Below, in pieces: positions 44,476 to 54,146 of a DNA stretch of 64,000 nucleotides; within the stretch, counting starts at the first letter, position 1; every line of letters starts with the position of its first letter. The DNA is taken from assembly GCA_002862125.1 (NCBI GenBank), contig PHSP01000003.1, forward strand, positions 1,240,001 to 1,304,000, read 5' to 3'. The notes below the pieces were generated by a model that was not told the DNA's origin, ran no database searches, and was given only the letters and a program-made list of their open reading frames with translations. Both the position numbers and the translations under genes were made by a program. The stretch is from Methylobacter sp. KS41. Lineage in GTDB: Bacteria; Pseudomonadota; Gammaproteobacteria; Methylococcales; Methylomonadaceae.

Positions 44476-47400
44476 TTAAACAACCAGCGTCTCCAAGACC
44501 TTGGTTAAGACGATATAGGGCATCAGATTTACCGGCAAAACCGTATTGATTTCCAGATAGGTCCTCCGGTATTCGTTGATTCTTTGCTTTACAGATAGCG
44601 AATCAAAATAGCCGGAGCAAGTTGGAGTTTTGCTTATGAGAATGTTATTAATCAACTGGCCTATGATGCGTTTCATATCGGCCTGTAAATCAATCGAGAC
44701 TTTTTGCTCCCAATAATCATGAGGGGGCATTTTTGCCAACTGTAAATAGATTTCATCCAAGCCCAGATAATGGGTGATTTCAGTAGACATTTTGAAAACA
44801 GTGACAGCGTCAGCTCCGGTTTCAGCAGACAAAGAAACGATAAACGGGAAATCATTAAGACTGGAAATAAATGCCATCCTTTGGGCCAGTTCTTCTGAAA
44901 AACCATTCTGCAGGTATGGCTCCAGCTGTTGTTTAAGTTGAATGCTGTCCTGCTGATTAAAATGCTGTTCAAAGTCCTGTAAATAACGGTTATAGGATTC
45001 TATTGTCGGAGCATCCGGTCGAATTTTTTTGTTATGCAATAATGCCCAGCGGCAAAAACCGGCCAGCATTTTTTCAAGCTCCAGCAGTAAATGATACTGT
45101 TTATCCGCAGCTGTTTTATTGTCCAGTGCGTAAATAGATTGACGCAGCCCATCACCGTCCAAAACTTGGTCAAAGGTCAGATAACAACCGACTTGGTCCA
45201 GGATATTGGCATTTTCAGCGTCGTTATCAAGGCTTAGAAAACTGCACCCCGCCTGATTGATTATTTTATTACTGACGGTGGTTGCTTTAATTTCACTGGA
45301 CAGAGGATGGCAGGACAAGTGATTTTTATAATGTTCCCTGACCTGATCGGGAAAATAGGCAAGCAAATAACATTCACAGCAATCATCATGCAACAAGGAA
45401 GCCTGATTTTGGGTTTTGTGGGTTAAGTACATTTTACTGGCGGCCATTAATACGGCGAGTTCAGGGCGCGTTATTTGTTGCCCGGGCCTGGATAGAATAA
45501 CTTTGGTTCGGGGAAAAGATTCGACAATTCGATCAAAAAAACCGGCTGTTTCCAAGCGATCAGCCAGTTGCAAGAAAACCGGTGAATTCTCATTGCTGCG
45601 CAGCTGATCCAAGGATAGGCAAAGGCTCTGCGCATAATTATCGGCTAACACCTGCCGGCAAACTTCGCCGGTCATGCTGATAAATAAGGGTTGATAGTCA
45701 GCAATAATGTTTTTCTTTTGTAAATCCCTCAGCAGGATTTTTAAATTGACTTCGTGATCGGAGGTATCGACCCCCGCTGAATTATCGACTGCATCGGTAT
45801 TAATGCGGCCTCCGCGCAAACTGTATTCAATACGCGCCTTTTGCGTGAAACCCAGATTTGCGCCTTCACCGACAACAACAGCGCCCAGGTTGGCCGCATC
45901 GACTCGCACATTGTCATTGGCCCGGTCCCCGGCCTCTTCGTGCTTTTCTGTGCTGGCTTTTATATAGGTGCCGATGCCGCCCAGCCATAATAAATCTACT
46001 GGCGCCGCCAACAGGTAACGTATCAGGGATTCTCCATCCAGTGATTTGTAGCGAATGCCCAGCCATTTTTTCAACTCGGAAGAAACCGGAATATCTTTGT
46101 CCGAGCGAAAATAAACTCCGCCGCCATCAGAAATAAGTGTCCGGTCATAATCATTCCAGCTTGATCCCGGTAAATCGAACAAACGTCTGCGTTCATTGAA
46201 GGGAGCAATGCCGGTAGATGGGTTTGGATCGATAAAAATATGTTGCCCGCTAAAAGCGGCTAATAACCGGATATAGGGCGATAATAACATGCCGTTTCCA
46301 AAAACATCTCCGTCCATACTGCCAATGCCGACAACGGTAAAGGGCTCATTTTGTATATCCTTGCCTAATTCACGAAAATGCCGCTGGACACATTCCCAGG
46401 CGCCGCGTGCAGTGATACCCAGCGCTTTGTGGTCATAGCCGTGAGAGCCGCCGCTGGCAAACGCATCACCCAGCCAGAATTGATAATCGGCGGAAACCTC
46501 ATTGGCAATATCTGAAAACTTCGCCGTGCCTTTATCCGCAGCCACGACTAAATACGGATCAGGATCATCATAGTTCACGCTATTTTGCAAACGGACAACA
46601 TTGTTATCGCTGTAATTGTCGGTTAAATCCAGTAAGCCGCGAATCAGCGTAATATAGGCCTTTTTTCCGGCCTCTCTTGTTCCCATGCTGGAAATTGGGG
46701 TTGAGAACTTAAGGCTTTTCTTTTTTAATATAAAGCCGCCTTTGGCCCCGGTTGGGATAATCAGCGCATTCTTGCTGATCTGGGTTTGCATGAGTCCGAG
46801 AATTTCGGTCCTGAAATCATCAGGCCTATCGGACCAGCGTATTCCACCCCGAGAAACCTTGCCGCCGCGCAGGTGTATGCCCTCCATATCGATTGCATGG
46901 ACATAAATTTCGTTTTGCGGTTTTGGGGAGGGCATATCGATTATCCCCAGACTGTTGATTTTGAAGGCGACAAAATAATCATCCGTGGTGCGCCGGAAAT
47001 GAAAATTACAGCGCATCGTCGCATCAATCAGATTAAACAGAGTGCGTAAAATTCTGTCATCATTGATGTCAGAAACTGAGTCCATACTTTCCAGTAATTG
47101 CAGACGCAATGGAAATAAGGCCTGTTCTTCTCTGAGTACAGGATCATTCCAATCCGGATTAGGCCTGAAACGGGCTTCAAAATAATTAAACAGGCATAGC
47201 GCAACATGTGGATTATTGATTAAAGCATGATTTACACTGGCTCGCGTAGTTTGATGACCCAGCTGCAAATAATAATTTCGATAAGCCCGGAGCACATCAA
47301 TTTCTTGCCAATCCATTCCGGTTAAAACCAGAAGTTTGTTGAGCGCATCATTTTCACTTTTCCCATTCAGTATTTCCTGAATAGTTTTCAGCAGCCGGCT

Positions 47401-47835
47401 ATTTACACTACTTAGCGGCGCGCATTGGTTTGTTGCTGATTTAATGGTGAAACTTCGGATAAACTGTATAGCGCCCTCAACCTTAACAGTATACTGGATT
47501 TGATCCATCACTCTTAAGTGCATATTTTCAAGAACAGGGATATATTCGTCCAGAAAGTGTTCCTGTTGACTGTAAAAATGCAGCCGGTAATGTTCTACTT
47601 CCTTATAAGGCTTAAGCAGGCTGATACCTTGGTTTTTCGAGGTTATTAGTTTTTCAAGATTGTGAATGTCTTTTAACGCGTATCGCGGCGGCACATGGGC
47701 ATGGTAACCGGCAGGAAAAGCGGATTGATATTTTTCCCGCAACAGTTTGGCGGTTTTTTTGCCTAAACCCCGTTCAGCTATTTGTTGAAATGAAGACATC
47801 CAAGAACCGTCAGGTTTATTTAATCGATCGTCCAT
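44476..47835 (-). CDS. NAD-dependent glutamate dehydrogenase, ~115-kDa class
   Basis: A 1119-residue enzyme converting glutamate to 2-oxoglutarate and ammonium with NAD. The catalytic core has 'GGIRWSDRPDDFRTEILGLMQTQISKNALIIPTGAKGGF', 'DKGTAKFSDIAN' and 'GIGSMDGDVFGNGMLLS'. The Rossmann part with 'GEGANLGFTQKARIEYSLRGG' follows. It is longer than the hexameric 50-kDa GDHs and shorter than the ~180-kDa type, lacking the latter's N-terminal ACT-like segments. Such ~115-kDa forms exist in some proteobacteria and are often allosterically controlled. No neighbouring gene of nitrogen metabolism is linked. Confidence 0.9.
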   Translation of the reverse strand: MDDRLNKPDGSWMSSFQQIAERGLGKKTAKLLREKYQSAFPAGYHAHVPPRYALKDIHNLEKLITSKNQGISLLKPYKEVEHYRLHFYSQQEHFLDEYIPVLENMHLRVMDQIQYTVKVEGAIQFIRSFTIKSATNQCAPLSSVNSRLLKTIQEILNGKSENDALNKLLVLTGMDWQEIDVLRAYRNYYLQLGHQTTRASVNHALINNPHVALCLFNYFEARFRPNPDWNDPVLREEQALFPLRLQLLESMDSVSDINDDRILRTLFNLIDATMRCNFHFRRTTDDYFVAFKINSLGIIDMPSPKPQNEIYVHAIDMEGIHLRGGKVSRGGIRWSDRPDDFRTEILGLMQTQISKNALIIPTGAKGGFILKKKSLKFSTPISSMGTREAGKKAYITLIRGLLDLTDNYSDNNVVRLQNSVNYDDPDPYLVVAADKGTAKFSDIANEVSADYQFWLGDAFASGGSHGYDHKALGITARGAWECVQRHFRELGKDIQNEPFTVVGIGSMDGDVFGNGMLLSPYIRLLAAFSGQHIFIDPNPSTGIAPFNERRRLFDLPGSSWNDYDRTLISDGGGVYFRSDKDIPVSSELKKWLGIRYKSLDGESLIRYLLAAPVDLLWLGGIGTYIKASTEKHEEAGDRANDNVRVDAANLGAVVVGEGANLGFTQKARIEYSLRGGRINTDAVDNSAGVDTSDHEVNLKILLRDLQKKNIIADYQPLFISMTGEVCRQVLADNYAQSLCLSLDQLRSNENSPVFLQLADRLETAGFFDRIVESFPRTKVILSRPGQQITRPELAVLMAASKMYLTHKTQNQASLLHDDCCECYLLAYFPDQVREHYKNHLSCHPLSSEIKATTVSNKIINQAGCSFLSLDNDAENANILDQVGCYLTFDQVLDGDGLRQSIYALDNKTAADKQYHLLLELEKMLAGFCRWALLHNKKIRPDAPTIESYNRYLQDFEQHFNQQDSIQLKQQLEPYLQNGFSEELAQRMAFISSLNDFPFIVSLSAETGADAVTVFKMSTEITHYLGLDEIYLQLAKMPPHDYWEQKVSIDLQADMKRIIGQLINNILISKTPTCSGYFDSLSVKQRINEYRRTYLEINTVLPVNLMPYIVLTKVLETLVV

Positions 47836-47903
47836 ATATTCACCGTCTAAATTATCGGTTTCAGGATCATTTTTAAAATACAGCTGTATCCTGATGGGTT
47901 AAG

Positions 47904-48326
47904 CTATAGATATTTTATAATTTCCAAAACATTACAATCATCTTGTTTAGTATAAGTGACCGAATCCATCAAGGTTCTAATAAAATATAGTCCCATTCCG
48001 TTTTCTTTAGGCTGGTCAAAATCCGGCAACGGCACGGTCTCCAGGTCAAACCCCTGTCCATGATCATAAACCTTGATAATCAGAGCGTTTTCCTGAGTTT
48101 GAATGGTTACCCTGACGGTGTCTTTCGGGGTCGTTAGCGTGGCATGTTTAATGGCATTTGTAGTCGCTTCTGTTAATACCAGGTTTAAATGATAGGCCAA
48201 AGCCTCTCGATCACCGGAAAAGTTATCGAGATCTTTCGCTATATGCTCTCCGATATTACCGATCAAATCCAGATATTTGGTCTGTGTCGGGATGATTACA
48301 TCTATTTGCAGAACCGGATTACACAT
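47904..48326 (-). CDS. RsbW-like anti-sigma/serine kinase (HATPase)
   Basis: A 140-residue GHKL ATPase-fold protein. The N-box 'LVLTEATTNAIKHAT' and the G-box 'KVYDHGQGFDLE', with 'KENGMGLYFIRTLMDSVTY', fit the RsbW/SpoIIAB family. Its product would phosphorylate an STAS antagonist and bind a sigma factor or other target. The STAS gene lies 9 nt upstream on the same strand, so the two form a partner-switch pair. No sigma factor or PP2C phosphatase gene is adjacent. Confidence 0.9.
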   Translation of the reverse strand: MCNPVLQIDVIIPTQTKYLDLIGNIGEHIAKDLDNFSGDREALAYHLNLVLTEATTNAIKHATLTTPKDTVRVTIQTQENALIIKVYDHGQGFDLETVPLPDFDQPKENGMGLYFIRTLMDSVTYTKQDDCNVLEIIKYL

Positions 48327-48335
48327 GCTTAACCT

Positions 48336-48674
48336 CTAGGTTTCGTTTTCGAAAGCTTCATTTAAATCGGTATAAATTTCAAAAACCCTGTTTAACCGGG
48401 TTAACTCAAACATTGACAATACCTGTTGCTTGCAACAGGCTAAAGCCAGCTTGCCGGATTTGGCTGCCGCATTTTTATATCCCGACAGCAATGCGCCCAA
48501 CCCCGAGCTGTCTATAAAGCGTACATTTTCCAGTTGGACAACAATATTGACATCGCCATGTTCTACTAGATGCAGAATATATTCCTTTAATTCACCGGAA
48601 TTATGTGCGTCTATTCTTTCTTCCTGAACGAATATAATGTTGAAACCATTCTTTCTTTCGAGATTCAATTTCAT
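48336..48674 (-). CDS. STAS-domain anti-sigma factor antagonist (RsbV-like)
   Basis: A 112-residue single STAS domain. The phosphorylatable serine is in 'RFIDSSGLGALLSGYK' (S56 or S57). It would be phosphorylated by the RsbW-like kinase encoded next to it and release the kinase's target when unphosphorylated. The start 'MKLNLERKNGFNIIFVQEERID' is normal for the family. Confidence 0.92.
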   Translation of the reverse strand: MKLNLERKNGFNIIFVQEERIDAHNSGELKEYILHLVEHGDVNIVVQLENVRFIDSSGLGALLSGYKNAAAKSGKLALACCKQQVLSMFELTRLNRVFEIYTDLNEAFENET

Positions 48675-48734
48675 TAGTTTTTTAGCGCCGGAAGTTGAAG
48701 TTGATTGAGTATAACTTCTTTTAGTAAAAGATTG

Positions 48735-48998
48735 CTATTTTGGACATCCTTCCAATTTATAAATGGCATAGCCCTGATCGTTGATTTGTTGCCTTATCTC
48801 AGCAGGAGCTTCAATGCTATGAAAAAAATAACAGTTTTCCGGGGACACTGCCGCATCCTCATGGCCTATGGTTTTTAGCCATTCCTTGGCGTAGTGTAAC
48901 GCTTTTTGCTGATCCGGTTCATCGAGCGCAACATTAAAATGCATGGTTCGGCCCTTGCTTGTTTTCGCATAGGTATCAAAGACATGTGAAATAGGCAT
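48735..48998 (-). CDS. DUF2024 family protein
   Basis: An 87-residue cytoplasmic protein starting 'MPISHVFDTYAKTSKGRTMHFNV', with 'AKEWLKTIG' and 'ENCYFFHSIEAP', the typical DUF2024 pattern. A GGAGGA ribosome binding site precedes the ATG. The family has no assigned function. It may be in the same transcript as the RsbV/RsbW pair. Confidence 0.82.
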   Translation of the reverse strand: MPISHVFDTYAKTSKGRTMHFNVALDEPDQQKALHYAKEWLKTIGHEDAAVSPENCYFFHSIEAPAEIRQQINDQGYAIYKLEGCPK

Positions 48999-49211
48999 AA
49001 AATCCTCCTTTAAAATCGTTTAGGTAAAGATGAAAAATAATCTTGATGTCAAATTATTATAAAGACCGCGGATAAACAATAACTTCACCCCAAAACTGGC
49101 AATAAATGAAGATTAAGTTTATCAGCATAACAATATCGATTCGCTACGTGAAGGTTTATGTTACTATAACCCCCATTTTCAACTTACCAAATCATTGTTT
49201 ATAAGGTTGCT

Positions 49212-49772
49212 ATGGAAAAGGTTAATGTTTTTAACTTGATTGAACGCATGGCCACGTTGATCCGTTCAGAAGAACGAAAAAAATGCACGGAATTAGGTTT
49301 GCAGCCGGTACACTTGCAGGTATTGGATTATTTGTCGCTTTGTAACCGCTACAGCGATACGCCCGCGGCATTGACCAATTATCTTGGCATGACCCGTGGA
49401 ACGGTTTCCCAAACCTTGTTGTTGCTGGAAAAAAAAGGTTTTATAAAAAAAACGGCTGATACGACTGACCGGCGCGTGGTCCATCTTAGCCTTTTGGCAG
49501 AGGGCGGCGCTATTTTAAAGCAAGCCCGGACATCTAATTTATTCAATCAGGCTGCTTTATTATTTAAAGAACACGATTTTGTTAATAATGAAGAAATGTT
49601 TATGAAAGCGTTAACCTCGTTACAAAAAGCCAATAAGTCCCAATCTTTTGGTCTTTGTAAAACCTGTCAATATTTTACCGCAACGTCAAGCGGGTTTACT
49701 TGCGCTTTAACCAAGGAACAGCTCAGCCAAAGCGATAGTGAAAAAATATGCCAGGAGCATAGTATTTCATAG
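49212..49772 (+). CDS. MarR-family regulator with a C-terminal four-cysteine tail
   Basis: A 186-residue winged-helix protein. The MarR core (about 5-140) shows 'LTNYLGMTRGTVSQTLLLLEKKGFIKKTADTTDRRVVHL', with the recognition helix and wing. Unusually, residues 149-180 add C149-x2-C152, C164 and C180 ('FGLCKTCQYF', 'FTCALTKEQL', 'KICQEHS'), which could bind Zn or an Fe-S cluster. It is divergent from the DUF2024 gene and may control it, itself, or the downstream MgtC/DUF4010 gene. Confidence 0.87.
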   Translation: MEKVNVFNLIERMATLIRSEERKKCTELGLQPVHLQVLDYLSLCNRYSDTPAALTNYLGMTRGTVSQTLLLLEKKGFIKKTADTTDRRVVHLSLLAEGGAILKQARTSNLFNQAALLFKEHDFVNNEEMFMKALTSLQKANKSQSFGLCKTCQYFTATSSGFTCALTKEQLSQSDSEKICQEHSIS

Positions 49773-49852
49773 GACGGGGCCTACAAGATTCTGATTGAGG
49801 AGTAAGGATTTGTGTATACTTACTCCTACTATGTAAAGCCGGATTTGCAAAT

Positions 49853-51097
49853 ATGACTGAACTGGAAAACTTCAAACTTCTGGGTATTGCGCTGGCAATA
49901 GGTTTGCTAATCGGCATCGAGCGTGGCTGGCGTTTTCGTGACCGGGCGGAAGGCATGCGAATTGCCGGACTGCGTACTTACGGGATGATCAGTTTGCTGG
50001 GCGCCTTGTCGGGCATACTGGCTCAGCAAGTGGACGCTTTTTTGCTGGGTTTTGTTTTTCTGGGTCTCGTATCGGCTTTGTTGCTTGCTTATAATAAAAG
50101 TCTCGACAAATTTGAAGATTACAGTATCACCAGCGTCATCGCATCGCTAATCACCTTTACTCTGGGTGCGTTAACGGTTTTTGGACATAGCACGCTGGCT
50201 TCAGCCAGTGCGGTCATAATAACCTCGCTGCTGGGCTTCAAGCCATTGCTCCATGGCTGGATCAAAAAACTGGAGCAGGTAGAATTAAATGCAACACTGA
50301 AATTGTTGCTGATTTCGGTCGTTATGCTCCCGATACTGCCGGATCAGAGCTACGATCCCTGGGGTGTTTTTAATCCCTATCATATTTGGTGGATGGTTGT
50401 GCTGATTGCAGGCATTTCCTATCTGGGCTACTTTACCATCAAGATTGTCGGTAACCAGCATGGGCCGGTCTTGACCGGTGCATTAGGCGGCTTGGTATCT
50501 TCGACAGCCGTCACCCTGAATCTGTCCAGGTTGTCAACGAAATATCCAGGCATGGAGAATATTTTAGCGGCTGGCATTTTAACGGCCTGCGCCACAATGT
50601 TTGCGCGCACTCTTCTGTTAGCTTCTGTAATTAATACTATCCTGTTCCGGGCGCTATTCGCTGCTTTGCTGGTAATGACCATTTCTACTTATTTTGTTGC
50701 TTTTCTATTATGGTGGAATGCGCGAGAGTTCCGCGCCGCTGAAGAGATGACACTGGAAAATCCTTTCCAATTAGGAATGGCGTTAAGGTTTGGCGCATTT
50801 TTAGTCGCAATCCTGCTGCTCTCCCAATTACTTAAAATTTATTTTGGCGCCGCGGGTGCATACTTTCTAGCAGCGACAGCTGGTTTGGCGGATGTTGATC
50901 CAATAACCCTTTCTATGTCACAAATGAGCAAACAAGGATTAGATGTCAATGTTGCCGCCCGCGCAATTCTTATTGCGGTATCAGTTAATTCAGGCATTAA
51001 GGGTGTTTTTTCATGGCTTATCGGCGGCAGGGGTTTGGTGCTCAGAGTCGGTAGCGCCTTGACGGGCGCTGTAATCGCGGGGTTATTGACTGTCTAG
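49853..51097 (+). CDS. MgtC/SapB-DUF4010 membrane protein
   Basis: A 414-residue polytopic protein. The N-terminal MgtC/SapB domain ('ALAIGLLIGIERGWRFRD', 'GLRTYGMISLLGAL') is followed by a DUF4010 domain ('GPVLTGALGGLVSSTAVTLNLS', 'ILLSQLLKIYFGAAGAYFLAATAGLADVDPITLSMSQ'). The family is linked to metal-ion homeostasis or transport, but the substrate is not clear. It lies 80 nt after the MarR gene and may be regulated by it. Confidence 0.88.
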   Translation: MTELENFKLLGIALAIGLLIGIERGWRFRDRAEGMRIAGLRTYGMISLLGALSGILAQQVDAFLLGFVFLGLVSALLLAYNKSLDKFEDYSITSVIASLITFTLGALTVFGHSTLASASAVIITSLLGFKPLLHGWIKKLEQVELNATLKLLLISVVMLPILPDQSYDPWGVFNPYHIWWMVVLIAGISYLGYFTIKIVGNQHGPVLTGALGGLVSSTAVTLNLSRLSTKYPGMENILAAGILTACATMFARTLLLASVINTILFRALFAALLVMTISTYFVAFLLWWNAREFRAAEEMTLENPFQLGMALRFGAFLVAILLLSQLLKIYFGAAGAYFLAATAGLADVDPITLSMSQMSKQGLDVNVAARAILIAVSVNSGIKGVFSWLIGGRGLVLRVGSALTGAVIAGLLTV

Positions 51098-51290
51098 CAG
51101 ATGGATCATCCGTTCAAGTATAAAATTCAGCAATTAAATACCGGAATGAAGGTGCGGCCGATTTGACGTTCAAGCGGAAGAAACTAAAAAGAAAGCCGCT
51201 TAATTGTTAGTGAAATGATAACAAGACAACTTATCCCAATTTTCAAAAAATTAAGGTCTCATAACAGGTTTAGGCAGCTTTGCTTATTTA

Positions 51291-51499
51291 TTGTGTTTTA
51301 AATACAATGAGTTTCCGATCGATCTCGGTCCATCCCCTGGCGGAGAGCTGGCGTCACAAGACCAGACGACGCGCTGTCATTTGTTTGCCGCGCTGCCGTT
51401 AAAAGAAACCGTTGTTCAATCAGGTCCGATGTCATTAATGGTTTCGAAGAAATTGTACAGGCGATTCTTGATTATCGTGAAGGCATGTTGACGCAATGA
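51291..51499 (+). pseudogene. Pirin-like protein remnant (C-terminal part, frameshifted)
   Basis: The upstream frame gives 'FAALPLKETVVQSGPMSL'. After a shift near 51430 another frame gives 'NGFEEIVQAILDYREGMLTQ', ending at TGA 51497. Together these resemble the C-terminal cupin end of pirin/YhhW quercetinases ('GxPLxEPVVQxGPFVMN...EEIxQAxxDYxxG'). The N-terminal two thirds and the metal-binding histidines are missing. It is a relic with no expected product. Confidence 0.65.
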
Positions 51500-51531
51500 A
51501 TCGATTTATCTAACCGAAAATGGAGACGAAT

Positions 51532-52134
51532 ATGCACCATAAACCTGCAATAACCCGTGTAAAAATCCACGATATTATCCAGGAGCGATGGAGTCCCCGG
51601 TCCTTTGACCCTCACCGGCCGGTGAGCGATGATTGTTTGTTGGCGCTGCTGGAAGCCGCGCGTTGGGCGCCATCTTGTTTTAATGATCAGCCTTGGCGTT
51701 ATGTGGTGTGCGTTAAAGCCACTGATGAAACAGGCTGGCAAAATGCCCTGTCAACTTTGGCTGAAAAAAACATGCGTTGGGCGAAGAATGCGCCTGTGTT
51801 GATGCTTGCCGTTGCCATGGAAAACTTCACTCATAACGGCAAGCCCAATCGCTGGGCTATGTATGATACCGGAGCCGCCAGTGCCAGTATGTGCTATCAG
51901 GCTACTGCGATGGGAATGATTGTGCATCAAATGGGCGGCTTTGATGTTGATAAAGCCGTGGAGGTCTTTAAACTTCCTGAAGATTGCAGGCCGATGGCGA
52001 TGATGGCGCTCGGCTATCAGGCCGATGTTGACGCACTCGATGATGAATTTAAGGAAGCCGAATTGGCCGCCCGTCCCCGGATGGCGCTAAATGAACGGTT
52101 TTTTGTAGGGCAATGGGGCAGGGGAATTGAATAA
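51532..52134 (+). CDS. Nitroreductase-family flavoprotein
   Basis: A 200-residue FMN-dependent oxidoreductase. 'ERWSPRSFDPHRPV' is the FMN-phosphate-binding arginine/serine segment; 'LLEAARWAPSCFNDQPWRYVV' and 'ATAMGMIVHQMGGFD' complete the fold. These enzymes reduce nitro groups, quinones or related compounds with NAD(P)H. GGAGA lies 6 nt before ATG 51532; an upstream ATG at 51520 is in frame. The substrate is unknown. Confidence 0.9.
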   Translation: MHHKPAITRVKIHDIIQERWSPRSFDPHRPVSDDCLLALLEAARWAPSCFNDQPWRYVVCVKATDETGWQNALSTLAEKNMRWAKNAPVLMLAVAMENFTHNGKPNRWAMYDTGAASASMCYQATAMGMIVHQMGGFDVDKAVEVFKLPEDCRPMAMMALGYQADVDALDDEFKEAELAARPRMALNERFFVGQWGRGIE

Positions 52135-52613
52135 TTATTTAATGACTCTGGGACTATCTGTCTATCCATCGGTTTTATCAGCTGGCTTTCCCGGGGACAA
52201 AATACCGCCTAAACATGGGTAGCGTAGATAGGTGGTTTCGTGTGCTATTTCGCAGCGAATTTTTTACCGGTTAGCATGCTGGCTGGAAACAAAAATCACA
52301 GGAGCCTTAAAGCATCCCGCTTTTTCGGCCCTATTTAATTTGAGATGACTGCGTCGGGCGCTTCAACAGGCGGATATAGGACATCACCGCTTCGACTCAT
52401 CATGAAAATACCTTAACCTCGCAAGTCCGGCTATAATACAAGCCCTCAATCCCGCAACGTGCGCCCGGTTACATCATCACCGCAAGTCCAAGCCTTGCAA
52501 AACCGGCGTATAAACGACCGGCATTATTTTATAAATGTGTTTATAATCAGGCAAGAACTGATTTATTTCCTAAACTCGAAACCTTGTGAAAAGTACGTAG
52601 GAGCAGCTTCACG
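52135..52613. other. 479-bp spacer, probable promoter of the next gene
   Basis: No gene is seen. Possible -10 boxes TATAAT occur near 52431 and 52540, the latter 70 nt before the start codon of the membrane-protein gene. I see no palindrome of note. Confidence 0.4.
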
Positions 52614-54146
52614 ATGACTGTCGAACACTTGATTAACTTTGCGGTGCAGTTTCTAGGGACCGGGGCTGCGCTCTTCCTTGCCTACCTGTCCTTCCAAAAA
52701 CGCCGGATTCAGTTAGGCGAAGAACCGACGCTACCCCAATACTTTATCCGCAGAAGCACCTACTGGATAGGGATCGCTTCGTACTGCACGTTTATAACGG
52801 CGCTTTACTGGTTGCTTACCTGGCGGTGGCTGCCCTTGGAACCGCTGGTGACGCTCATTGTAAAGAACCTGGGGTCCGGGGAGTTGGTTAATCTTCTTAA
52901 TAGTTTGGACGGAAACACGATCATACCTTTGATTGTCGCCGGACTGTTTCTATTTTTTATTTCCTGGGAAAGCAAGTTTAACCCCTTGCTTATTTTGAGG
53001 GACGGCATCCACGACGCTTTCGCAATTCCGACCAAGGCGGTAGAGGTCTATAACGCTTTAATTACATCGAGATTGTCCGCAGTCGACGACAGATTAAAAG
53101 AACAAATCGCTAATCGCCTGCTGGTGCCGAGTATCGACTCTGGCGATTTCGAAAAATCCAGCGCCACAGTCGAGTATAAATGGGCTCATAATTGTCTTCT
53201 TTTTGACCAGATACAGAACTACGCCAACCAAGCATCTTTTCGTCGTCTTTTCAACGAGCCGTCTTTGAAATGGGGAGAAATCTGTATCTCTTATAATGCG
53301 ATGTCGGAAAAAGTTACCGTCTGGAAGAGAGCGGAGCCGCACTATACCAAGACGGTTAACTTGATCAAGGAACTGGATCACCTCACCGGATTGCTCTGTC
53401 GTTTACTGGCATCTCTGGTTGTTTTCGGGAGCGCTAGCGAAGATGATATATGGGCGACCGTGAAGCAGCTCGGCGGCAACATTCACGAGGCTCGCCTGAA
53501 GCACACCTATAAGTATGTTCTGATATTCACCGCTGCCACTGCTATCGGGGTCATGTTGGGCCGAGAGATTTCGGTCTTGCTAAACAATGCTTTCCTATTT
53601 CCCGATAAACCGCTGGCGCACTTTGATTACACTACGCTCCGATGGGTTGCCTATGCCATTCTGATCTATGTTCTCCCGATAGCGCTCGTGTTTATTTCGC
53701 GGACGCTCGTCTTCAGGCGCCAACGGCAACAATCCGATCGATACTACGGATTCTATATGACAATGATGATAACCGGGTTTATTGTAAGCACTACTGCATC
53801 GGCGCTTATTCTCGAGTTAACTTACTATAAAGCCAATTTCAACTTTCTTGAAAGCTTCATACAACACATGCGCTGGGGAATTTTACCATCGCTCATGTGC
53901 GGTTTTGTAGCTTATCGAATGGACACGCCAGTGAGCGAATCGGAATCTCTAGGCAGGATCATAATGGCTGCGGTGTTACGTTTTCTTGGATGGGGGTCGG
54001 TTGCCGTCATTATCATGCTTTATGCTACCGGCGACCTAACCATTCAGGAGCCGAATCTGCGTTTCACACTTGTCGGCACGGCTTTCTTCGTGGTCGGTTT
54101 CTTGGCGGCGGCTGCCCGTTTCAAAACGGCGAGGCCGAATGATTAA
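52614..54146 (+). CDS. Unrecognised membrane protein with a cytoplasmic middle domain
   Basis: A 510-residue protein I cannot assign. Hydrophobic helices lie near 8-25, 50-70, 78-90 and 105-120. A long hydrophilic segment (about 125-315) follows, with 'RDGIHDAFAIPTKAVEVYNALI' and 'HLTGLLCRLLASLVVF'. Then about six C-terminal helices run from 320 to 500. This suggests a four-plus-six helix protein with a ~190-residue cytoplasmic domain, perhaps a sensor or channel. An AGGAG binding site supports the ATG. It stands alone on its strand. Confidence 0.6.
   Translation: MTVEHLINFAVQFLGTGAALFLAYLSFQKRRIQLGEEPTLPQYFIRRSTYWIGIASYCTFITALYWLLTWRWLPLEPLVTLIVKNLGSGELVNLLNSLDGNTIIPLIVAGLFLFFISWESKFNPLLILRDGIHDAFAIPTKAVEVYNALITSRLSAVDDRLKEQIANRLLVPSIDSGDFEKSSATVEYKWAHNCLLFDQIQNYANQASFRRLFNEPSLKWGEICISYNAMSEKVTVWKRAEPHYTKTVNLIKELDHLTGLLCRLLASLVVFGSASEDDIWATVKQLGGNIHEARLKHTYKYVLIFTAATAIGVMLGREISVLLNNAFLFPDKPLAHFDYTTLRWVAYAILIYVLPIALVFISRTLVFRRQRQQSDRYYGFYMTMMITGFIVSTTASALILELTYYKANFNFLESFIQHMRWGILPSLMCGFVAYRMDTPVSESESLGRIIMAAVLRFLGWGSVAVIIMLYATGDLTIQEPNLRFTLVGTAFFVVGFLAAAARFKTARPND

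Noticed and set aside
45858-46136. Arginine-rich 92-codon plus-strand frame inside the NAD-GDH gene
   Set aside because: A shadow of the GDH codons; the opposite frame is a full-length enzyme.
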